DNA of 31,484 nucleotides from positions 1-31,484 of the IMG/VR virus record IMGVR_UViG_3300027852_001424; one strand, 5' to 3'. Source of the DNA: a virus. Of the stretch, positions 1 to 7,300 are shown piece by piece (the stretch's first letter is position 1; each line of letters starts with the position of its first letter). The notes beneath the pieces were generated by a model. It was not told the DNA's origin. It was given only the letters and a program-made list of their open reading frames with translations, and ran no database searches. Position numbers and translations under genes: made by a program.

Positions 1-543
1 TTACTTTTCCTCTCCTTCCGGTATTGAATAGACCTTAAGCTTATCGGGATTGGCGTTGGCCCAGAGCGCAATCCCCAGCGCCTCCCATTCATCCTCCCGC
101 TGCCACACCTGGATCTGGGGGAAGATCTCCTCCACCCTGCGCCGTATAAGGGGCTTCCCTACCGTCCCCTTCCATTGCTTGGCCGTAACCATGGCAAAGG
201 AGGAGCCATTGAGGACGGCGGTTCCCAGGGAAACCCCTGTTGCGATGCACAGTTTGGTCAGCCCTTTCTTCTTTACAAGGTCGTGCCCCCGCGCACTGTT
301 CTCGAAAGTGGGCATCTCCACCACCGTGAGGATGTTGGGTAAAAACGGAAAGGAGGAAAAAGTTCGTTCGAAGATGTCCTGCATGACCGTGGCGATGATT
401 CCGTAGCGCAGATGGGTGAGCTCCTTGTCCGATTTAATGACACCGCTCCTTATATGCTCCACTACTTCCTTTTCCGTTCTTATGATCCCGTACCCCGTGT
501 GGTTGATGCTGGGGTCGATGCCTACTATGTATCTTTCTGTCAT
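1..543 (-). CDS. RuvC-like Holliday junction resolvase
   Basis: A 180-residue protein with the RNase H-fold signature of RuvC resolvases, which cut four-way DNA junctions. The N-terminal strand reads IVGIDPSINHTGYG with acidic D10. The second acidic residue lies in VVEMP (E76). The C-terminal acidic pair is in REDEWEALGIALWA (D151, E154), matching the D-x-x-D of RuvC helix alpha. A TAKQWKGTVGK segment (120-130) resembles the usual lysine-rich loop before the last motif. The length fits the family (about 160-180). Start ATG follows CAGGA at about 5 nt. It is the last gene of the left-end recombination operon, 84 nt after the ssDNA-binding protein, a sensible place for an enzyme acting on recombination or replication intermediates before packaging. 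The stop codon coincides with base 1 of the window. RNase H-fold is near certain; substrate is inferred. Confidence 0.85.
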   Translation of the reverse strand: MTERYIVGIDPSINHTGYGIIRTEKEVVEHIRSGVIKSDKELTHLRYGIIATVMQDIFERTFSSFPFLPNILTVVEMPTFENSARGHDLVKKKGLTKLCIATGVSLGTAVLNGSSFAMVTAKQWKGTVGKPLIRRRVEEIFPQIQVWQREDEWEALGIALWANANPDKLKVYSIPEGEEK

Positions 544-627
544 GGTCGTCCTGTAAAAGGGTCGCGCATCGTGTTGGCCGAAAGGACGTTGGCGGGCGTC
601 ACCAACGCGACACGCTTCCCAGTGTTG

Positions 628-1080
628 TTAAAAAGGAACGTCGCCTTTTTCCAAGGGCTCGATGGTGGTTGTCTTATCGACCGCCAGACTGTTAGCGTAG
701 ACGTTGATGAACTTGCCAAGTTGCCCTTCCTTGCCTTTGGACCTCTGCACGTTCCCGTGCCACAGCTTGTTAACAAGGTTATCCTCAACCCATGGGGGCA
801 CTTCCTTGATCGACATGGATTCCACCGGCACACCCAGCGCCCTGCAAAAGTCTCGCAAGAAAACCTTGCTCTTGCTGTCGGAGGGTGTGAACACCACCCG
901 GTTACTGAACCCCTCGTTCTTCTTTTCAGCGCCTTCCACGTAGAAGATGATCTTGGGCTCGTTGTCCTTCCAGATCGCCGTTTCCACGCTGGAAATATAA
1001 AGCAACTGCGGCCCCTCAATCAGCGTTTCTTTCCATCCCTTGTCGTACTCTTCGTCAAACCATGAATTGTCTACTGTCAT
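628..1080 (-). CDS. DUF669-like ssDNA-binding protein with SSB-type tail
   Basis: A 150-residue protein that resembles DUF669-type phage proteins found beside recombinases. It is rich in beta-prone segments (LLYISSVETAIW, EPKIIFYVEGAE, NRVVFTP) followed by a helical region (FLRDFCRALGVP), then GKFINVYANSLAV. The C-terminus ends GDVPF, which resembles the acidic D-x-P-F tip by which bacterial single-stranded DNA-binding proteins recruit partners. The ATG overlaps the TGA of the ATPase gene upstream by 4 bases (ATGA), so translation is probably coupled. Sak4-type recombinases are known to work with a dedicated SSB; the neighbour is such an ATPase, supporting an ssDNA-binding role. The overlapping frame at 540-1019 has no protein-like character and is a shadow. 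A remote alternative is an unrelated replication accessory protein. Confidence 0.65.
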   Translation of the reverse strand: MTVDNSWFDEEYDKGWKETLIEGPQLLYISSVETAIWKDNEPKIIFYVEGAEKKNEGFSNRVVFTPSDSKSKVFLRDFCRALGVPVESMSIKEVPPWVEDNLVNKLWHGNVQRSKGKEGQLGKFINVYANSLAVDKTTTIEPLEKGDVPF

Positions 1081-1823
1081 TGTTCTGTCTCCTGTCTGTT
1101 AAAATAGTTTTCAATAATTGCCCAACCCGATTCCTTGGGCTCGATAACATGCTCAACCCCCTCAAGCTTACCCGTGCGATCACCCGCCACAAGATGGGGT
1201 GTCTGGGTGAACGTGAGGTGTCGTGCATTGACCATCTCGTTGCCCCTGCGGGCGTTCTTAAGATACATGTAACCGATCATATCCACCATGGGGTACACGA
1301 TCTGTTTACACTGCTTGCCGTTCCATTCCGGCTGATAAACCGTGACCTCGTTGTTGAACACGAAGGTACTCTTGATCTCCTCGTGACAGATAAAAACAAG
1401 ACGCAGACCGGCCCTTTGTAAGCCAAGGATCGGCCTGCGTAGAGCATCGCGAGCCATTGCCCATCCCCGGCCATACTCTAAATCCGCTAACGAGGAAACG
1501 TTGTTTTTCTTACAGACGTGCGTGACCGCAAGCTCGTATGCCGCAGTCACCGTATCGAACACAATGGTTTTGTACCCATGGGAGGTTTGGGCAAGACTTT
1601 TCGCCACATCCACGAACTCTTCGTAACTCCCGAAGCAGTCCTTATCCGTCGGAGACTTGTACACCGACAACGCCTTGAGCCCCGCCTCGAATGCAAGAAA
1701 ATACGCATCCGGTATACTTGCACAGAAAGTACTCTTGCCCACCTTCGGAAGCCCGTACACCATGAAAGTGTAGTCGGCAAGGCTCGTGTGCACCAGTGAC
1801 CTTTCTTTAGCTATCACGCCCAT
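1077..1823 (-). CDS. Sak4-like RecA-fold ATPase (single-strand annealing/recombination)
   Basis: A 248-residue P-loop ATPase of the AAA_24/Sak4 type. It has Walker A GLPKVGKST at residues 24-32, Walker B TIVFDT at 86-91, and a catalytic-type HEE at 147-149 at the end of a hydrophobic strand (LRLVFICHEE). The length matches minimal RecA-core phage recombinases. Sak4 proteins bind ssDNA and promote annealing or strand exchange in phage recombination, working with an SSB. Here the candidate SSB lies directly downstream with a 4-base overlap, and a Cas4-like nuclease and RuvC-like resolvase are in the same operon. Start ATG at 1823 has a GGAAAG ribosome site about 5 nt upstream. The alternative is a packaging or replication AAA protein, but size and neighbours favour Sak4. 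Confidence 0.8.
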   Translation of the reverse strand: MGVIAKERSLVHTSLADYTFMVYGLPKVGKSTFCASIPDAYFLAFEAGLKALSVYKSPTDKDCFGSYEEFVDVAKSLAQTSHGYKTIVFDTVTAAYELAVTHVCKKNNVSSLADLEYGRGWAMARDALRRPILGLQRAGLRLVFICHEEIKSTFVFNNEVTVYQPEWNGKQCKQIVYPMVDMIGYMYLKNARRGNEMVNARHLTFTQTPHLVAGDRTGKLEGVEHVIEPKESGWAIIENYFNRQETEQ

Positions 1824-1838
1824 TTTCTTTCCTTTCGT

Positions 1839-2024
1839 TTATCGAATTCTTTGCAACAATTCGTCCGCCTCTTTACGAAGACGCCTGTTTTCATCAACCT
1901 CACCTTTAATCATAAGGGTTAACTTGGAAACTTCTTTGTTAAAACGTTGCTGTGCCGCCCATGCAAGTATCTTTGCCATCAAATAACCGAAAACAAAACC
2001 TACACCACCGGTATACCATTCCAT
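1839..2024 (-). CDS. Small membrane protein with coiled-coil tail
   Basis: A 61-residue protein with one hydrophobic segment at about residues 6-24 (GGVGFVFGYLMAKILAWAA) followed by a charged heptad-like helix (SKLTLMIKGEVDENRRLRKEADELLQRI), so probably a bitopic inner-membrane protein with a short N-terminal side and a coiled-coil tail. The ATG overlaps the nuclease stop codon by one base (TAATG) and follows a GGGGG-type ribosome site, so it belongs to the recombination operon. I do not recognise a family. It could be a superinfection or lysis-timing factor, but the sequence only supports membrane plus coiled coil. Confidence 0.65.
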   Translation of the reverse strand: MEWYTGGVGFVFGYLMAKILAWAAQQRFNKEVSKLTLMIKGEVDENRRLRKEADELLQRIR

Positions 2025-2974
2025 TATTTCCCCCTTTCGTCTTCAGCCAACTCCGGATGTGCAAACGGTTCCCTTTTATCGTAAAGATAGTAGCACCCGT
2101 CTTCCTCGTTACATATCGGAAGAAAGGAACAACGCACTTTATAAAACATGCAGCTTTTGCGGTTCTGGCAAAAGTAGTCGTCTACAAGACAATGCTGGAT
2201 ATCCGCCACGGTGGCCTTGATGCTTTTCCAGTCGTCCCCGGTCAAGAACTCCAGCGGTTTGTCAGTATCCTTGAACGGGATATCCATCTGGCGATAATAC
2301 ATCTCGGGGCGGTCTTTGTAGTCCTTGCATATGCGATTGCAATAACCGGCCCAGCTTTCTTTCTTCCCGCACCGGAGGGCAGGACGCCGCACGTAGTAGA
2401 ACCGGAATCCCTGCACCCCGTCGAACTTCACACCGTTACCGGTCACCAGTTTCCGATAGATCAATACCTGGGGGTCGTGTTCGTACACATCCTCCACATC
2501 TTTCGGAAGCTCGCCCACGGTCTTGTAGTCGGTGATCCAAAGCTTCTCCGTGTCAGGATCTTTAACCAGCAGGTCCAGCTTACCCATGAGCGGTACACCA
2601 GAAACCGTTCCGCTAAGAACAACCTCTTTATGGGTGGAGCATTTATCGATATGGTCCTGCCACGGCAAACCCTGAACCATCCCGTAAAGCATGGCCCTTG
2701 TTTTTGCCAAGTCAGGCTCGTCATAGATATGCTCATTGGCCATTTCACGGATACGCTGGTCAATGAGGTTTATTGCGGCATCCAGACAATCACCCGTCCG
2801 AAACTCCTGGGCCTCGTGGAACAACCGCCCGATGAGCAACTTGGACACCTTGCCGCCCATCTGTTTGGGCACATAACCCTTCACCTGATTCAGGTAGTAT
2901 TTACGCGGACACAACTGAAACGCCGTCAGCGTACTAGTCGTCACGCTCAATTGATCTGTTAACGAAGTCTGCAT
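2024..2974 (-). CDS. Cas4/RecB-like PD-(D/E)XK nuclease with four-cysteine (Fe-S) site
   Basis: A 316-residue nuclease. Numbering from the ATG at 2974: an N-terminal CPRKYYL (C22), GRLFHEA (H53), GKLDLLV (D134), ITDYKTV (D149, K151) and Q169/Y173 form the RecB/Cas4 catalytic set. The cysteines at about 269, 275, 282 and 288 near the C-terminus, with C22, provide the residues for a [4Fe-4S] cluster as in Cas4 and AddB. Such enzymes resect DNA ends to give ssDNA tails. A GTG at 2977 also exists, but GGGAGG sits 6 nt before the ATG at 2974 and only 3 nt before the GTG. The gene overlaps the upstream RHH-like gene by 41 nt. No CRISPR array or other Cas gene is visible, so the role is most likely phage recombination feeding the Sak4-like ATPase. 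Confidence 0.85.
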   Translation of the reverse strand: MQTSLTDQLSVTTSTLTAFQLCPRKYYLNQVKGYVPKQMGGKVSKLLIGRLFHEAQEFRTGDCLDAAINLIDQRIREMANEHIYDEPDLAKTRAMLYGMVQGLPWQDHIDKCSTHKEVVLSGTVSGVPLMGKLDLLVKDPDTEKLWITDYKTVGELPKDVEDVYEHDPQVLIYRKLVTGNGVKFDGVQGFRFYYVRRPALRCGKKESWAGYCNRICKDYKDRPEMYYRQMDIPFKDTDKPLEFLTGDDWKSIKATVADIQHCLVDDYFCQNRKSCMFYKVRCSFLPICNEEDGCYYLYDKREPFAHPELAEDERGK

Positions 2975-3266
2975 CACGAACCTCCCGTTCTAACTTGTCT
3001 CTCTTTTCCGTACTGTAAATGTGGCTGAAGTTTAGCTTGAGTTTAAATCGACCCTTCCTCATGCTTTCCGTGGCCTTGAACTTCCTGAACTCAGCCCTCA
3101 CCTGATAGGCGAAAGGAGATAAAAGAAAGTCCACCACGTCAGATCGGCCCATACCCCACATCTTGCCCATCTTATCAATGCAGTCCAATACATCATAAGA
3201 CAGGTAGAACGACGTCGGAGAACCGGTGCTGCTGGAGAAGGGTTTGTCCTTTCGTTTCTTAGCCAT
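2934..3266 (-). CDS. Ribbon-helix-helix-like DNA-binding protein, putative autorepressor
   Basis: A 110-residue basic protein. Residues about 18-54 fit the ribbon-helix-helix pattern: a short strand (TSFYLS), a helix (YDVLDCIDKMGKMWGM) and a second helix opening with GRSDVVDFLL, like the sRSe-V segment of Arc/CopG-type repressors. The rest is lysine/arginine rich. The ATG at 3266 is chosen because AAGGAG lies 8 nt upstream; an in-frame GTG at 3275 touches the ribosome site and is unlikely. The 3' end overlaps the nuclease gene by 41 nt. A predicted promoter and an inverted repeat lie directly upstream, so it may control its own operon. The fold assignment rests on pattern alone. Confidence 0.55.
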   Translation of the reverse strand: MAKKRKDKPFSSSTGSPTSFYLSYDVLDCIDKMGKMWGMGRSDVVDFLLSPFAYQVRAEFRKFKATESMRKGRFKLKLNFSHIYSTEKRDKLEREVRDADFVNRSIERDD

Positions 3267-3267
3267 C

Positions 3268-3295
3268 CTCACCACTCCTTTCGATTAATGGTGAG
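3268..3295 (-). promoter_or_regulatory. Inverted repeat over start site and ribosome binding site (operator or RNA hairpin)
   Basis: CTCACCA (3289-3295 on the minus strand) is an exact inverted repeat of TGGTGAG (3268-3274), separated by 14 nt. The loop contains the AAGGAG ribosome site of the downstream gene, and the second arm ends one base before its ATG. The repeat begins about where transcription from the predicted promoter would start. It could be an operator for the RHH-like product or a 5' RNA hairpin that presents or hides the ribosome site. Confidence 0.5.
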
Positions 3296-3299
3296 CATC

Positions 3300-3328
3300 A
3301 CTTTAGGCAGTTTCTTCACCACCGTCAA
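3300..3328 (-). promoter_or_regulatory. Predicted sigma70-type promoter of the recombination operon
   Basis: On the minus strand a -35 box TTGACG (3323-3328, 5 of 6 matches to TTGACA) is followed after exactly 17 nt by TAAAGT (3300-3305, 4 of 6 to TATAAT). Transcription would begin near 3293, at the inverted repeat. The site sits in the 75-nt space between the membrane protein gene and the RHH-like gene, where a new transcript for the recombination genes would be expected. Confidence 0.5.
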
Positions 3329-3341
3329 TAAGTTTTTCAAA

Positions 3342-3668
3342 TTATTTTTCGAGTTCGTTTTTAATAACAGCTATGTCACGGGTTATGATGTAAATATTGT
3401 CGTTGGTTTCTTTGCGAAGCCGCTCAATTTCTGCATGTCTGGCCTCGGCTGTGTCAAAGTGTTTGTCTGAATTCCAGGTAACAAACCCCATCATGAGCAC
3501 AACAAGCGGTATAAACACGAACCACGGAACTCGGTTTTTTATGGATTTCCACATGTCTTTATGCGCCTCTTCGGCTTTGCAAGAGCGTTTGAGCCTATCC
3601 ACCACAAGCGGGTGAGCTGAACAGTCCTTGCAATATTCAAGGTTATCGATTCCGCCATTATTTGGCAC
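3342..3668 (-). CDS. Bitopic membrane protein with CxxC motif and coiled coil
   Basis: A 109-codon gene when started at GTG 3668, which follows an AAGGGA site at 9 nt and overlaps the upstream gene by 11 nt. The longer TTG start at 3725 has no ribosome site and would overlap by 68 nt. The protein has an N-terminal CKDC pair and a basic region, one strong membrane segment (WFVFIPLVVLMMGFVTW, near the middle) and a C-terminal helical coiled coil (AEARHAEIERLRKETNDNIYIITRDIAVIKNEL). This layout resembles small phage membrane proteins such as XhlA-like or holin-accessory proteins, but I recognise no specific family. It is the last gene before the recombination operon promoter. Confidence 0.6.
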   Translation of the reverse strand: MPNNGGIDNLEYCKDCSAHPLVVDRLKRSCKAEEAHKDMWKSIKNRVPWFVFIPLVVLMMGFVTWNSDKHFDTAEARHAEIERLRKETNDNIYIITRDIAVIKNELEK

Positions 3669-4380
3669 TTTTACGATTCCCTTTCCGCCCCGGATGCTCG
3701 TCCGTCCAGAACTCACTGAACTCAATGACCGGTATATTTAAAATACCATGATCGCCCAGTTGATAGATGTGCTTGGAGTCCTTGTATTTTTTGTATATGT
3801 TATGGAAATGCTTGGCGAAAGTCTCGAACAGATTCGTGGTCAGCCGCCCCTTCTTCTTCGGTGTGGCCTTCATCTGCTTTCGGTTGATGTAGCTGGCAGC
3901 CTTATCTCTGAACACGTTGGTTTTAATTCGGTTCTTGTTATCCACAAATACACGGCAGTCACAACCAACAAGAATGACAGGATCAAAACCCATATAAATC
4001 GCCGCCTGAATCGACATGTACCCGGCATTTCCTTTTTTAACCTCGTTGACAATGTAGTAGGTGCTGTCCTTCATGAGGTGAAACTTGCGGTTGCGCCGAA
4101 GCGTGGTGAGTTTCATTCCCTCGAAGGTGTAGCACTGATCGTTCATGCTGCTATCGGCCCAGAGCAGGAAGTCCAACGGGTGTTTGGTGAACCCGGCGTT
4201 GCAGCCGAACAGCATTCCTTTTTCGGCCAGTTTCTTAGTGTCATAGAACGTCGAGGATACCCCGTTGCCAATGATGAACGCGGTTCTTCCAATGAACTTG
4301 TCTTTGAACAACGCAAGCCGCTTATGGGGTTCCTGGCTCAAGGGTTTTTTCCTGGACTTCAGCGTTTGCGTATCAGTCAT
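3658..4380 (-). CDS. Rossmann-fold MptE/DUF115-like protein, possible sugar transferase
   Basis: A 240-residue protein with a nucleotide-binding style N-terminal motif GRTAFIIGNGVSST (31-44), then FGCNAGF (58-64) and LDFLLWADSSM (69-79), and a second conserved block GNAGYMSIQAAIYMGF followed by DPVILVGCDC (117-142). This arrangement (GNG-x-S, GCN, D-x2-D, and a G-D near the end of a strand) is shared by the DUF115/6-hydroxymethylpterin diphosphokinase MptE-like family and by GT42 sialyltransferases (GNGPS, RCN). The actual substrate cannot be read from the sequence. The gene starts 2 nt after the giant ejection-type gene ends and is in the same direction, so it would be made late, which suits a modifier of virion or host surface glycans better than one of metabolism. 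The tail is basic. Confidence 0.6.
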   Translation of the reverse strand: MTDTQTLKSRKKPLSQEPHKRLALFKDKFIGRTAFIIGNGVSSTFYDTKKLAEKGMLFGCNAGFTKHPLDFLLWADSSMNDQCYTFEGMKLTTLRRNRKFHLMKDSTYYIVNEVKKGNAGYMSIQAAIYMGFDPVILVGCDCRVFVDNKNRIKTNVFRDKAASYINRKQMKATPKKKGRLTTNLFETFAKHFHNIYKKYKDSKHIYQLGDHGILNIPVIEFSEFWTDEHPGRKGNRKSAK

Positions 4381-4382
4381 GG

Positions 4383-7300
4383 TCAGTCATTTCCCAGATC
4401 TTCTATCAACCCCTGCATGTATTCAGCCGCTTTGTTGTGTCCGAACCGCTCCGCTGTCCTGAGTGCCTTGCGGTACTGGGCCTTTTTGATGGCCACATCG
4501 AACTTCTTGCGTTTTTCAAGTTGCTCCACATCGAACTTCTTGGTCTTGGGCACCACACCAGCGAGGTTCCACAACCGGTCGCCCATGGTGTAGGTGCCGC
4601 TGGTGGTCTTGCCCTTGAAGAACTTGTCCAGCTCGTTGGCGGCACGGATGTTCTTGAGGACGTGGATCACCTTACGGTCCATCGCCATGCCCAGGAATTC
4701 CCCGGAACTGACCCCGGTCTCCTTGATGGGCTGGTCCGTGAAGAAGCTCTTGTTCAGGGACAGCTCGGCCATGGTCTTGGGGATCGGATGCAGATAATCC
4801 TTGAACAGCTTCCCGGCACCGCCCACCGGATCCGTAGACACAATCGGCATCAGATCCGCCGCGGGCAACCAGGACTTCAAAATCTTCACATGGATTTCCC
4901 CGGTCTTCTTGTCAAACTTGGTCGGGATCCCCATATTCTCGTTCACCCAGCGAGGCAGCTTGCTCTTGTCGAACTTTTGTCCTTCTTCCGATTGCAGCAT
5001 CCGGGCCAACTGGCCCAGACGGTTGTATTTGGCAGGTTTGGTCGCCATGCCCTGGAGCTGCAACGGGATGTTGTGGCGCATCCACCTGTAAAACGGAAGG
5101 GCGGTAGCAACTTTCTTCTCCAGACGGGTGAGTTCGTCAAACGACCCGTGGTACTTCTTGACCGACATGGCCGCCTCATAGGGGCTGTCCCCCTTGCGGA
5201 GCCGTGCGATGAAATGCGTCATACGCATCTGGTTTTCCATCACATTCCCTGCATAGAACAGGGATTTGACGCCCTGGCCCTCATGGGTGAGCTCCTTGAA
5301 CACCTTTTTAAGGGTGCCACCCTCGCCCAACCCCTGGCCCTTGGCGATCGCTTTGGCCTCCGCGCCGTAGTATCCGCCCAGAAACTTGTACTTCTGCTCG
5401 AACCGTAACAGATCGTTCCCCGTGTAAGTGACCCCATCCGGCACCTGGGCCTTGATTTTCAGGCTCTCCAGGCTCGGCGTAGGACCGGCAATGAAAGTAT
5501 CCTTGGTACCACGAGCCTTCTGAGAAGCCCATTTTGCGAACCCAGGGGCGCCTTCCTTCCACTGGCCCGAGGCGATCATGAAATTCTTGGTGTCGCCCAG
5601 GTTCTTCACAATGTTCCGGTCCAGGGCATCCCCCAGATGCAGAAACGTCACGGACCCCAAGAGGTTCCTCAAGTGGTATCCCGGAAAGGGAGCAAGGGTG
5701 ATCCCCTTCCACCAGTTGGTGATATAGTTAAATTTGTCCATGAGTCCGGACCATTCATCCGGGCTGTTCATGAGCTTGGACCATTTGCCCACCTCGTCAA
5801 AAACCGTAGCAGGCATGGCGTATGAAGGAATGCCCATACGTTTTACGTTTGCCAGGTCTCCCCGGTCCCTGATGGGTAGGAAATAATCGGAAAGGGAGGA
5901 AGGATTATTAAGGCTACTTACCCCAACAAGCCCCTCGTAGGACGAATAGGCGTCTTTACCCAGAACCTTTTTCCAATCAGGGCCGTATACCGCCTCCATT
6001 CCAGCCGGTGAAAGGATCTGGCCGATCTCGCCCACCCGAGGGATCTCGCCTTCTCCCAACTCCCTTCCGGTCATCATGACCGCCTGCTGGATCCGCTGTT
6101 TCTTGGTGATGGCTTTTGTGCTGTTTCCAATACGGGCGGTGATGGCCTGAATGGGATCGTCAATGAAAAGGCCCGTGGCCCCCGGCTCCACCTCCTTGAT
6201 GATCTGGTTCCACCAATGCTTCTGTTTCCGGGTCTTGAGGTTGTTGGGGATCTGACCAATCACCTCATCCCACCACCCATACATATCCTGGCTCATGAGC
6301 GTTTCGTTGATCTCGTTAACCGTCATGTCCCGGAAGGTCCGGTTCTGGCTGTTGCTGAGAAAGAAGGAATAGGCATCCTTGTCCCTGTAACTCACACGGG
6401 TGCTGCTGAACAAGTTGTCCAACATCCCCTTTGCTTCTTCCGTTAAATGGCGCGGGAAATACCCTTGGTACCCTAACGGGATTGAATGGCCCAGCCAGTC
6501 CGTGGCTTGCCGCATCCCTCCGTCCAGCCACATCTTGGTGTTGGAGTCAATGTCACCCACACCAAGCTTCTCAGTCTCTATCTTGGCCCTGCTGCGAATC
6601 TGTTTATAGGTGGGCATTCTCTCGTACTTCTCGGGATTCTCCTTGCGGAGCGTAGCCCTCATCTTCTCATAGGCATCCTTGTCGTTGAGCGGCTTCCACC
6701 CGATCTCCTTGTACTGGATCCCCGCCGCCTTCTCCAGCCGGTTAAGCTCGTTGTTGATCCGGCGCATATGATGGACACCCGGTGCAAGCTTGGGGTCGAT
6801 TTCCCGTGCAACACGTCCCCAGTCTTCCGCAGGACGTTCTGCAAGATCAATGATCTTTTTAGCCTCTTCCCGACTATAGGGTGCAAACACCTTCTTGGTG
6901 GATTCCGCCATGGCGTCGGCGGTCTTCTGGGTCACCCCTTCTCTTGCTCGCCAAAGAGTTTCCGAATAGTCCAGACTCGAATACCCTGAACTGTGTGAAA
7001 AAGAATCCTTGAACCATTTCACCATCCGGGCCGTCTGCTTGTTCTTGACCATCCCCTCGAACATGAGGTCCACGCTGTCGCCCATGACCTTGTTCAGCCG
7101 ATCTTTCATCGGCCCCACATTGGCAAGGTCACTTATCCCCAGCTGCTTCTGTACAAACGGAATCTTCCACCCAAGCAAACGCCGTTGCCCCTCCCTGAAC
7201 TGCTCGCCCAATCCCCCCACCGCGTACTCACCCGTGTTCAGATAGGGCGCAATATCGTCAATGTTCTCCGTGAACTCCTTCTGCATCCCTTCCGGTATAT

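Noticed and set aside
540-1019. 159-residue minus-strand frame in the DUF669-like gene
   Set aside because: Arg/Ser-rich, no strand or helix pattern, overlaps a better protein that is coupled to the ATPase gene by ATGA.
1952-2962. 336-residue plus-strand frame opposite the Cas4-like gene, and other long plus-strand frames
   Set aside because: They mirror real minus-strand genes, lack ribosome sites and domain patterns, and reflect codon bias of the coding strand.
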